This document shows positions 6,603 through 13,627 of a stretch of 16,104 bases of DNA, one piece after another. How positions within the stretch are numbered: position 1 is the stretch's first letter; the number at the start of each line of letters is the position of its first letter. The stretch comes from Pseudorhodobacter antarcticus. GTDB taxonomy: Bacteria > Pseudomonadota > Alphaproteobacteria > Rhodobacterales > Rhodobacteraceae. Position numbers and translations under genes: made by a program. The notes under the pieces are model-generated. The model saw nothing but the letters and a program-made list of their open reading frames with translations, searched no databases and was not told where the DNA came from. Location: positions 1-16,104 of the forward strand of contig CAMDHB010000036.1 in the NCBI GenBank assembly GCA_945897655.1, read 5' to 3'.

Positions 6603-7489
6603 GGGACGGCGGGCACGGACTTTAGATAGGCGACCACCGCCCTGACATCCGATTCGGGCAGGCGGGCCATGTTTTCGACCACATGGGCCATCGGGCCACC
6701 GACCACGTCAAACTCAGGCGTGAAGCCGGTGGTCAGATAGGCGAATATGTCCTCGGGCGACCAATCCAGCACTGCGGGGGTGATGTTTGGCACCTTGCTG
6801 GTGCTGCCGGGCAGGGTGGATCCGCCCAGCCAGCGGGAGGTGGTCAGCCCACCCAGCGGATTGCGCGGGGTGTGGCATTCGCCGCAATGGGCTAGGCTTT
6901 CGGCGATGTAGCGGCCACGCTCCACTTCCGGCGTCAGATCGCCGGTGATCTGATAACCGCCGCCGGCGAACAGGAATTTCCATCCGCCCAAAGAGCGGCG
7001 AATGTTGAAGGGAAAGCCCACCTCATGCGGCAGGTTGGGAGTAGCCGAGGCGGGCAGACCGTCCATGAACGCCTTCAGATCCACCACATCCTGCGGTTCC
7101 ATCTTGGAATAAGCGGTATAGGGCATCGCCGGGAAGTAATGCGCGCCCGCAGGCGACACACCATCCTGCACGGCATGGACAAACTGTTCCAGCGTCCAGC
7201 CGCCGATGCCGTGGGTGGGATCGGTCGAAACATTGGGTGCAAGGAATGTGCCAAAGGGCGAGGCAAACCTTTCACCCCCCGCCAGCACAAGCATGGCGTC
7301 ATCCTTGGCACCCGGTGCAGCATGGCAAGAGGCACAGCCGGAGGCCCAGAACACCTGTTCACCCTTCGCCGCATCGCCGGTCATCCCGGCAAAAGGGGCC
7401 ATGTCCCGTGTCTTTGGCATGGTGACAATCCAGAACACGCCCAGGCCCAGAACGCCCAACACTGCCAATCCAGCCAACAACCGCCGCAT
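6599..7489 (-). CDS. Diheme c-type cytochrome
   Basis: This 296-residue protein is anchored or exported by an N-terminal segment (MRR followed by about 20 hydrophobic residues, LLAGLAVLGVLGLGVFWIV). It has two cytochrome c domains with CASCH (C52, C55, H56) and CGECH (C202, C205, H206). Methionines in YFPAMPYTAYSKM are candidates for the axial ligand of the first haem. The layout resembles diheme cytochromes that take electrons from periplasmic dehydrogenases such as alcohol or sugar dehydrogenases, but no dehydrogenase gene is adjacent, so the partner is unknown. The frame also opens with an ATG at 7513, adding eight residues. I chose 7489 because it gives a normal signal anchor and GGGGG lies four bases upstream, but neither start is decisive. 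It overlaps the GST gene by four bases. Confidence 0.88.
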   Translation of the reverse strand: MRRLLAGLAVLGVLGLGVFWIVTMPKTRDMAPFAGMTGDAAKGEQVFWASGCASCHAAPGAKDDAMLVLAGGERFASPFGTFLAPNVSTDPTHGIGGWTLEQFVHAVQDGVSPAGAHYFPAMPYTAYSKMEPQDVVDLKAFMDGLPASATPNLPHEVGFPFNIRRSLGGWKFLFAGGGYQITGDLTPEVERGRYIAESLAHCGECHTPRNPLGGLTTSRWLGGSTLPGSTSKVPNITPAVLDWSPEDIFAYLTTGFTPEFDVVGGPMAHVVENMARLPESDVRAVVAYLKSVPAVP

Positions 7490-7585
7490 GATGCCCCCAA
7501 TACCAGTAACCATTGGGATGATCTTACCCGTTTGTGGCGCGATGGACAGTCTTCATTGCTCTGTGGCCCATCACTTTGCCGGATG

Positions 7586-7765
7586 TCAGGGCCGGGGCAG
7601 TTTGGGATTGCCATTGACCGTCAGCCAGTCTGGCCAACCCCACAGCCATTCTGCCCCCGCAATCAGCAAACTCAGCCCGATGACAACGCCCCAGATCGCC
7701 ATCATCCGCTTGGACGGCGGATGCCGCACCCATTTCGCCATACGAACAAACCAGATCTGATTCAT
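7586..7765 (-). CDS. Small single-pass membrane protein, unknown function
   Basis: This 59-residue protein has a basic N-terminal part (MNQIWFVRMAKWVRHPPSKR), one membrane helix (about residues 22-39, MMAIWGVVIGLSLLIAGA), then WLWGWPDWLT and a short polar tail. Similar short proteins recur in Rhodobacterales, from memory, as conserved hypotheticals. The ATG at 7765-7763 overlaps the stop of the DNA glycosylase gene by four bases (ATGA), which supports both this start and translation from the hpt operon. The basic N-terminus suggests that end stays in the cytoplasm. No function is known to me. Confidence 0.75.
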   Translation of the reverse strand: MNQIWFVRMAKWVRHPPSKRMMAIWGVVIGLSLLIAGAEWLWGWPDWLTVNGNPKLPRP

Positions 7766-8256
7766 CGCACCCCCCGTCGCCAATCGCCCAAAGCCTGCCA
7801 GGACCGGGCCGTAAAATGTGCATTCGCCCCTGAAGGAGATTGCAATGCCCAGATCGTCATTTGCGGCCAGCGCGGATCGGCAGGCAAGCGGCCCTCGGGC
7901 AGGTGTTTGTCACCCAGGCCCAGGCGCGCCGCCGTCAAACTGGTAAAGGCCAAAGCACGCGGCAGCCATTGGTTGGTCAAATGGGCCAAGGATTGCGGTG
8001 CAAAAGCGGTTTTCGGGATTTCATGATCCATCCCTGCAACCCCCTTGGCCAGATCGGTCAGACCTAACCCAAAGCTCGGCAGCAGATGATCCTCATCCGG
8101 GCGCAGGCGGCGCGGCGTCATGCCGGTATCGGCCAGCAAGCCCCAGAATTTGTTGCCCGGCCCGGCATAGTAATGCCCCAGCGCCGCCGAACGGTGTCCA
8201 GCCGCCGTACCGCAGAACAGAATCGCAAGGTTGGGCGCCAGGTGATCTTGCAGCAT
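7762..8256 (-). CDS. mug: MUG/TDG-like mismatch-specific DNA glycosylase
   Basis: This 164-residue cytoplasmic protein has the layout of the uracil-DNA glycosylase superfamily, MUG/TDG branch, which removes U or T from G:U and G:T mispairs in base excision repair. Visible motifs are ILFCGTAAGHRSAALGHYYAGPGNKFW near the N-terminus (residues about 12-38) and LQSPSGAN near the C-terminus, the counterpart of the family NPSGLN box. The catalytic GINPG motif of E. coli MUG reads GTAAG here, so the catalytic Asn position appears to be Ala, which leaves activity or specificity open. The start codon directly follows the hpt TAG (TAGATG), and its own stop overlaps the start of the next gene, so the three genes form an operon. 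The family call is fairly secure; the exact substrate is not. Confidence 0.83.
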   Translation of the reverse strand: MLQDHLAPNLAILFCGTAAGHRSAALGHYYAGPGNKFWGLLADTGMTPRRLRPDEDHLLPSFGLGLTDLAKGVAGMDHEIPKTAFAPQSLAHLTNQWLPRALAFTSLTAARLGLGDKHLPEGRLPADPRWPQMTIWALQSPSGANAHFTARSWQALGDWRRGVR

Positions 8257-8796
8257 CTATTCGGTGAACCGGACCTTGCCGATATAGGGCAGGTTGCGGT
8301 TGCGCTGGGCAAAGTCGATGCCGTAGCCCACAACGAATTCGTCGGGGATGTCGAACCCGGTCCAGGTTGCCTTGATCGGCACCTCGCGGCGCGACGGCTT
8401 GTCCAACAGCGCGCAAACCTCCAGCCTTGCGGGTTCGCGGGACCGCAACAGGTTGACCACATGGTGCAAGGTGAACCCGGTGTCCACGATATCCTCGACC
8501 ACCAGCACATCACGGCCCGCAATCTCGCCCCGCAGGTCCTTGAGAATCCGCACCTCGCGAGAGGAGTGCATCGCATCGCCATAGGATGAGGCTTCCAGAA
8601 AATCGACCTCGACCGGCAGGTCAATCTCGCGGACAAGGTCAGCGATGAACACGAAGGATCCGCGCAGCAGGCCGACCACAACCAGCTTGTCACAACCTAG
8701 AAAATGCGTGGTGATTTCGCGTGCCAGCGTTTCGACCCGCGCCGCAATGGACTTGGCCGAAATCATCTGGTCGATCACATAAGGACGATGCGGCAT
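8257..8796 (-). CDS. hpt: Hypoxanthine phosphoribosyltransferase
   Basis: This 179-residue cytoplasmic purine-salvage enzyme converts hypoxanthine (and often guanine) with PRPP to IMP or GMP. The PRPP-binding signature VLVVEDIVDTGFTL is complete. LLRGSFVFIADLVREI and the C-terminal GFDIPDEFVVGYGIDFAQ, which carries base and Mg contacts, are typical. The ATG at 8796 has a G-rich AAGGGGG upstream. It heads a minus-strand operon with the DNA glycosylase and the small membrane protein, and is divergent from the COQ10/RatA-like gene across only 65 bases, so the two promoters must nearly touch. Confidence 0.96.
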   Translation of the reverse strand: MPHRPYVIDQMISAKSIAARVETLAREITTHFLGCDKLVVVGLLRGSFVFIADLVREIDLPVEVDFLEASSYGDAMHSSREVRILKDLRGEIAGRDVLVVEDIVDTGFTLHHVVNLLRSREPARLEVCALLDKPSRREVPIKATWTGFDIPDEFVVGYGIDFAQRNRNLPYIGKVRFTE

Positions 8797-8861
8797 GGGG
8801 CCCCCTTGATTTCCCGTCCCGGTCTAACCAAAACCTAAAGCCAAGTCACGCCCGAGGATTG

Positions 8862-9314
8862 ATGCCGCACCACCATGAAACCCGCAAACTGCCCTATTCC
8901 GCCCGTCAGATGTACGATCTGGTGGCGGATGTAGCGCGCTATCCGGAATTCCTGCCGTGGAATTCGGCGGCGCGCATCCGGTCGCGCAAGCCTTGTGACG
9001 GGGGCGAGGTGATGGAGGCGGATCTGGTGATCTCCTTCAAGGTTTTCCGTGAACGCTTTGGCAGTCGCGTGACGCTTTTGCCGGAACAGGGGCGAATCCT
9101 GACCGAGTATATCGACGGTCCCTTCAGGCATTTGAAATCGGTCTGGACCTTTGCCGATACGCCAGCGGGGTGCGAGGTCACCTTTGATGTCGATTTCGAA
9201 TTTCGCAATGCTGTTCTGGCGGCCGTGATTGGCATCGTGTTCAACGAGGCGATGTCCCGCGTGGTGCGCGCGTTCGAGGCGCGGGCGCGGGCGCTTTACG
9301 GGGCAGGGGGCTGA
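8862..9314 (+). CDS. COQ10/RatA-family START-domain protein
   Basis: This 150-residue protein belongs to the polyketide cyclase/START-like family (COQ10, often named RatA toxin family). The N-terminal ETRKLPYSARQMYDLVADV and YPEFLPW are family hallmarks, and the C-terminal helix includes VFNEAMSRVVRAFEARA. In eukaryotes COQ10 binds ubiquinone and helps deliver it; E. coli RatA was proposed to block 70S assembly. For alphaproteobacteria the ubiquinone-binding role is the better guess. The ATG at 8862 has GAGGA only three bases before it, a tight spacing, but the homologous N-terminus fits this start. Its stop lies three bases from the stop of the convergent cinA-like gene, leaving no room for a terminator. 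Confidence 0.9.
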   Translation: MPHHHETRKLPYSARQMYDLVADVARYPEFLPWNSAARIRSRKPCDGGEVMEADLVISFKVFRERFGSRVTLLPEQGRILTEYIDGPFRHLKSVWTFADTPAGCEVTFDVDFEFRNAVLAAVIGIVFNEAMSRVVRAFEARARALYGAGG

Positions 9315-9317
9315 CCC

Positions 9318-9794
9318 TTACCGCGCAGCAGGCAAAGCCTGCTGGATCAATGCTAGCGCATGATCCCGCGCGGACAGCCGCACGTTGGCCCGGCCCAAGG
9401 CGCCAAATTCAATGGTTTCAACCCTTGTGGGGTGGCCCTGCCGCGCCAAAGCAAAGCAAACCCGCCCCTCAGGCTTGAACTCCGAACCGCCGGGGCCCGC
9501 AATCCCGGTGATCGAAACGGCCAGAGTGGCCATCGAATGGGCCAGCGCACCCTCGGCCATTTCCACTGCCACGGGTTCCGAAACCGCACCGTATTGGTCC
9601 AATGTCCCGGACCGCACCCCCAGCATCGCAATTTTGGCGGCATTGGAATAGGTGACAAAACCGCGGTCGAAGACGTCTGACGACCCAGCGATGTCGGTCA
9701 GCGCGGCGGCGACCATGCCACCCGTGCAGCTTTCTGCCGTGGCAACCCGAACCCCGGCAGCGCGCGCTCTTTGCAGAAGGTCGGCCACGGTCAT
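9318..9794 (-). CDS. CinA C-terminal domain protein (nicotinamide-nucleotide amidase, PncC type)
   Basis: This stand-alone 158-residue CinA C-terminal domain protein is a predicted cytoplasmic amidase that deamidates nicotinamide mononucleotide to nicotinate mononucleotide in the pyridine nucleotide cycle. Conserved motifs are AESCTGGMVAAALTDIAGSS, FVTYSNAAKIAMLGV and SITGIAGPGGS...KPEGRVCFAL. The ATG at 9794-9792 overlaps the pgpA stop (ATGA). The N-terminal molybdopterin-binding-like domain found in longer CinA proteins is absent, as is common in this group. It is the last gene of the ispDF-pgpA-cinA operon. Confidence 0.93.
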   Translation of the reverse strand: MTVADLLQRARAAGVRVATAESCTGGMVAAALTDIAGSSDVFDRGFVTYSNAAKIAMLGVRSGTLDQYGAVSEPVAVEMAEGALAHSMATLAVSITGIAGPGGSEFKPEGRVCFALARQGHPTRVETIEFGALGRANVRLSARDHALALIQQALPAAR

Positions 9795-10288
9795 TTGAGC
9801 ACCGCCATCACCCCATGCGCCGCACCTGCCGCAATGACCGTGGCGATCCCTGCGAACAGGCCCGCCCACAGATCATCCAGCATCACCCCAGCGGCATCAT
9901 GCCGCCGGTCGGCCCGGCCCACCAGCCAGGGCTTCCAGATATCGAACAGCCGAAAGAATACGAACGCCGCCAACCAGCCCGGATAGGGCATCCACGCCTC
10001 CCACCCGCGCCACCAGAAGGCGGCGGCCGGGAAGGCCAGCGCGATCCATTGGCCTGCGACCTCGTCGATCACGATCTCTCCCGGGTCCTCGCCCGGGCGG
10101 TCGCGCAGTTCCGTGGCGACGGACCAAAAGCCCAGCACCGTCACCGCAGCAAGGGCGGCCACGAACACCGGGAACCCCGCAAAACGCAGGATGATCAGCC
10201 CCAGGCCAATGGCAAAGGCTGAACCCCAGGTTCCCGGCGCAGGGCGCAGCAGACCCACCCCCAAACCGGTTGTGATCAGCCGGGTCAC
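9791..10288 (-). CDS. pgpA: Phosphatidylglycerophosphatase A
   Basis: This 165-residue inner-membrane phosphatase converts phosphatidylglycerophosphate to phosphatidylglycerol. Motifs of the PgpA family are clear: GLLRPAPGTWGS near the N-terminus, IVIDEVAGQWIAL with the acidic catalytic region, FFRLFDIWKPW and DLWAGLFAG. Several hydrophobic helices follow, including the C-terminal one. The start is a GTG at 10288, forming a GTGA overlap with the ispDF stop, and its own stop overlaps the cinA-like start by four bases. Translational coupling along the operon is therefore likely. Confidence 0.95.
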   Translation of the reverse strand: MTRLITTGLGVGLLRPAPGTWGSAFAIGLGLIILRFAGFPVFVAALAAVTVLGFWSVATELRDRPGEDPGEIVIDEVAGQWIALAFPAAAFWWRGWEAWMPYPGWLAAFVFFRLFDIWKPWLVGRADRRHDAAGVMLDDLWAGLFAGIATVIAAGAAHGVMAVLK

Positions 10289-11403
10289 ACCTGCACCAAG
10301 GTCGCGGTTGCCAGCGCGGCAATCCCCTCTTCGCGGCCAGTAAAGCCCAAACGCTCAGACGTGGTTGCCTTGACGCTGATCCGGTCCATATCGACGCCCA
10401 TGATCTGCGCCAATGCCTCACGCATTGCCACGGCATGCGGCCCGATCTTGGGCCGTTCGCAGACCAGCGTGACATCGGCATTGGCCAGCCGGAACCCCCG
10501 GGCCGCGACGCGCCCCATGGCATGGGTCAGGAAAATATGGCTGGCAGCGCCCTTCCATTGTGGGTCAGAGGGCGGGAAATGCTGGCCAATATCGCCCTCG
10601 GCCAGGGCGCCATAGATGGCATCGGTCAGGGCGTGCATGCCCACATCGGCATCCGAATGGCCCAAAAGGCCCCGCCCATGCGGCACCTTGACCCCGCACA
10701 ACCACACATGATCGCCCGGACAAAAGGCATGAACATCAAAGCCGTTGCCCAAACGTATATCCATCTTCCGCCCCTTCAGTATCGCCTCGGCCCGGGCAAA
10801 ATCGCTGGCCCAAGTCAGTTTCAGATTGGCCTCATCGCCCTCGACGATCGCCACGTCAATGCCCGCCGCTCGCGCAACGGCGACATCATCCGCGGCCTCG
10901 CCCGGATGGCCGCGATGTGCCGCCAGAATCGCGTCAAAGTCAAAGCCCTGCGGCGTTTGCGCCCGGTACAACCCCTCGCGGTCCCGCGTGCCGCTGACGA
11001 GGCCCGCCTCTCCAGTCCACAGGGCATCGGTCACCGCCAGAGCTGGCGCAGCACCTTTGTGGGTATCCAGCGCCGCCAGAACCCGTGCGATCACGCCTGC
11101 GGGCACCAAGGGCCGCGCTCCGTCATGGATCAGGACCCGCGTTACGCCGCGTCCCGCCAAAGCCTCCAGCGCGGCGCGGACCGAGGCGGTGCGGGTCGCC
11201 CCGCCGATTACCAGTTCCACCCCAAGGCCCGCCGCCATTACACGGTCATCGGGGTGAATCACCAGGACCCGCTGCATGGCTGAAAAGGCGTCCAATGTGT
11301 GGGCAACTACGGGCCGGCCGGCCAAGGTTTGCCACTGTTTGGGCAAATCCCCCCCGGCGCGGGTGCCGCGTCCGGCGGCGACGATGATGGCGGCTGTGGT
11401 CAT
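10285..11403 (-). CDS. ispDF: Bifunctional IspD/IspF isoprenoid enzyme
   Basis: This 372-residue fusion performs the third and fifth steps of the MEP pathway to isoprenoid precursors. Residues 1 to about 213 are MEP cytidylyltransferase (IspD), with the nucleotide-binding IIVAAGRGTRAG...LPKQW, HDGARPLV and RAQTPQGF motifs. Residues 214-372 are MECDP synthase (IspF), starting at MDIRLGNGFDVHAF with the metal ligands of the DVH motif, LLGHSDADVGMHAL and ATTSERLGFTGREEG. The fusion is usual in alphaproteobacteria. The ATG at 11403 has GAGGGG just upstream. It is the first gene of the operon with pgpA and cinA and is divergent from dusB. Confidence 0.97.
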   Translation of the reverse strand: MTTAAIIVAAGRGTRAGGDLPKQWQTLAGRPVVAHTLDAFSAMQRVLVIHPDDRVMAAGLGVELVIGGATRTASVRAALEALAGRGVTRVLIHDGARPLVPAGVIARVLAALDTHKGAAPALAVTDALWTGEAGLVSGTRDREGLYRAQTPQGFDFDAILAAHRGHPGEAADDVAVARAAGIDVAIVEGDEANLKLTWASDFARAEAILKGRKMDIRLGNGFDVHAFCPGDHVWLCGVKVPHGRGLLGHSDADVGMHALTDAIYGALAEGDIGQHFPPSDPQWKGAASHIFLTHAMGRVAARGFRLANADVTLVCERPKIGPHAVAMREALAQIMGVDMDRISVKATTSERLGFTGREEGIAALATATLVQV

Positions 11404-11555
11404 GACCCCTCACTTTTCCCAACTGCATAGGCTGACGGCCACGATCTGACAATCTGTTCGATGTGATTGCCCAAAAAATATGCATTGCTCTAATTTAAGG
11501 CAGTATTTCGCTGGGTAGCTTTGCCTTTGTGGCGAGCAGGCCTTAAGTGTGGGTC
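11404..11555. promoter_or_regulatory. Divergent promoter region of ispDF and dusB-ntrBC
   Basis: These 152 bases between divergent operons include a local AT-rich patch at about 11465-11510. A loose plus-strand promoter can be drawn (TTGCCC near 11467 and TAATTT about 18 bases later), but the -10 matches the consensus at only three of six positions. A weak dyad, CAATC at 11450-11454 and GATTG at 11465-11469, lies beside it. I see no clear NtrC, FNR or sigma-54 site. Confidence 0.3.
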
Positions 11556-12545
11556 ATGACCGTGAATGCAATCTCGATTGGCGACCTGACTTTGACCCCC
11601 CCGGTGCTGTTGGCCCCGATGGCGGGGATCACGGATTTGCCGTGGCGTCGGCTTGTCGCCTCATTCGGGGCGGGGCTGGTCGTGTCCGAAATGGTAGCCA
11701 GCCAAGAGGTGGTCCAGGCCAAGCCGCTTGCCCGCGCGCGCGCCGAACTGGGCTTTGGTGAAGCGGCGACATCGGTGCAGATCGTGGGCCGTGACGCGCA
11801 TTGGATGGCCGAAGCCGCGCGCTATGTCGAAGGGCAGGGCGCGCGGGTGATTGACATCAACATGGGCTGCCCGGCCAAGCGGGTGACCACGGGCGCCTGC
11901 GGGTCTGCTCTGATGAAGGATCTGGCCCATGCCCTGCGCCTGATCGAGGCGGTGGTGGGGGCGGTCAAGGTGCCTGTGACGCTGAAAACCCGGTTGGGCT
12001 GGGACGATGCCACCCTGAACGCCCCGCAACTGGCCCAGATGGCCGAGGCGGCGGGCGTGCAGATGATCACCATTCATGGCCGCACAAGATGCCAGTTCTA
12101 CAAGGGCCATGCCGATTGGGCGGCGATTCGCGCCGTGAAACAGGCCGTGCGCATTCCGGTCATTGCCAATGGCGATATTGTCGATGCGGCGACGGCGGGC
12201 CGGGCGTTGGATGCTTCGGGCGCTGATGGCGTGATGATCGGGCGCGGGGCGCAGGGTGCGCCGTGGCGGTTGGCGCAGATATCCCATGCCCTTTACGGCA
12301 CGCCCGCCCCTGTTGTGCCAAAAGGCGCCGCCTTGGCCGACCTTATCGCCGCGCATTACGAGGCGATGCTGGGCTTTTACGGGGCTGACCTTGGCCTGAA
12401 AGTCGCACGTAAACACCTGGGTTGGTATCTGGAACAGGCGGACCTTACCGCCGACCGCGCCCCCCTGATGGCCGCCGCCACCCCGGCCGAAACCCTGCGC
12501 CTGATCCGCGAAACATTCACCCAACCTGAAAGGCAGGCCGCATGA
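11556..12545 (+). CDS. dusB: tRNA-dihydrouridine synthase DusB (NifR3)
   Basis: This 329-residue flavoenzyme reduces uridine in the D-loop of tRNAs using NADPH and FMN. The TIM barrel shows LLAPMAGITDLPWRRL at the start, DINMGCPAKRVTTGACGSALM with the catalytic Cys, ITIHGRTRCQFYKGHADW, VIANGDIVD and GRGAQGAPW, which binds phosphate. The ATG at 11556 is preferred over the GTG at 11547; the Shine-Dalgarno is weak for both. In Rhodobacter this gene is nifR3, the first gene of the ntr operon, and the ATGA overlap with ntrB here shows the same arrangement. Confidence 0.96.
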   Translation: MTVNAISIGDLTLTPPVLLAPMAGITDLPWRRLVASFGAGLVVSEMVASQEVVQAKPLARARAELGFGEAATSVQIVGRDAHWMAEAARYVEGQGARVIDINMGCPAKRVTTGACGSALMKDLAHALRLIEAVVGAVKVPVTLKTRLGWDDATLNAPQLAQMAEAAGVQMITIHGRTRCQFYKGHADWAAIRAVKQAVRIPVIANGDIVDAATAGRALDASGADGVMIGRGAQGAPWRLAQISHALYGTPAPVVPKGAALADLIAAHYEAMLGFYGADLGLKVARKHLGWYLEQADLTADRAPLMAAATPAETLRLIRETFTQPERQAA

Positions 12546-13627
12546 CCCCCCCGCGCCCCGCCGGTTCCATCTGGGCCTCGCTGCCCATGCCCGCCATCCT
12601 GATTGATGCGGACAATCTGATTCTGGACGTGAACCCTGCTGCCGAGATTTTCCTGAACGCCTCGGCCAAGGCGGTGATCGGCGGCAAGGTCACCCACCGT
12701 CTGCCGACCGACACACAGCTTGCCGATGCCTTTCAGCGTTGCCGCATCAACCAATCCGAAGTCTATATCAATGACGTGGATTTTCGCACCGCTGACCGCA
12801 GCCAGGTGCAATGCAACATCCAGATCGCACCCTTGCAGGACAACCCGCAATCCTTGCTGATCCTGATATCCCCGCGTGTGATTGCCGACCGCCTGGGGCG
12901 GACCCGAGGAGCAACCTCGGCCGCCAAATCGGCAATCGGCATGGCCGAGATGCTGGCGCATGAGATCAAGAATCCTTTGGCCGGCATCTCGGGGGCGGCC
13001 CAACTTTTGGCGATGAACCTGTCGCCCGAGGACCGCGAGTTGACCGACCTGATCGTCGAGGAAACCCGCCGCATCGTGAAACTGCTGGAACAGGTCGAAC
13101 AGTTCGGCAACATCCGGCCCCCTGAACGCCGCGCGATCAACATCCACGACGCACTGGACCGCGCCCGGAGGTCTGCCCAGATCGGCCATTCCAGCCATAT
13201 GATGATTGTCGAGGATTACGACCCCTCGCTGCCCGCCACCTATGCCGACCCTGACCAGTTGATGCAGGTGTTCCTGAACCTGATCAAGAACGCAACCGAG
13301 GCGGCAGGTGGCGCCCAAGGCACGATCCGGCTGCGCACCTTCTATGACCACTCGCTGCGCCTGCGCCGCAAGGATGGGACGGGGGCCGCTTTGCCGTTGC
13401 AGGTTGAGATTATCGACGATGGCCCGGGCATTCCGCCCGACATCGTGTCGGACATCTTTGAACCCTTCGTCTCGGGCCGCGAAAACGGAACGGGTCTGGG
13501 GCTGGCGCTGGTGTCCAAGATCATGACCGACCACGACGCCTGGATTTCTGTCGAATCGGTGCCGGGCAAGACGGTGTTCCGCCTGTCCCTGCCCATGGCC
13601 CCCAAAGACCTCAAGGAGACGATCTAA
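12542..13627 (+). CDS. ntrB: Nitrogen-regulation sensor kinase NtrB
   Basis: This 361-residue soluble histidine kinase phosphorylates NtrC when nitrogen is low and is switched to a phosphatase by PII protein. Residues about 15-110 form a PAS domain (MPAILIDADNLILDVNPAAEIF). The dimerisation domain has phosphoacceptor H140 in AEMLAHEIKNPLAGI. The ATP-binding domain shows LMQVFLNLIKNATEAAG (N box), IDDGPGIPPD (G1) and GRENGTGLGLAL (G2). All catalytic boxes look intact. The start overlaps the dusB stop (ATGA), and its TAA shares a base with the ntrC start (TAATG), so the genes are translated together. Confidence 0.97.
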   Translation: MTPPRPAGSIWASLPMPAILIDADNLILDVNPAAEIFLNASAKAVIGGKVTHRLPTDTQLADAFQRCRINQSEVYINDVDFRTADRSQVQCNIQIAPLQDNPQSLLILISPRVIADRLGRTRGATSAAKSAIGMAEMLAHEIKNPLAGISGAAQLLAMNLSPEDRELTDLIVEETRRIVKLLEQVEQFGNIRPPERRAINIHDALDRARRSAQIGHSSHMMIVEDYDPSLPATYADPDQLMQVFLNLIKNATEAAGGAQGTIRLRTFYDHSLRLRRKDGTGAALPLQVEIIDDGPGIPPDIVSDIFEPFVSGRENGTGLGLALVSKIMTDHDAWISVESVPGKTVFRLSLPMAPKDLKETI

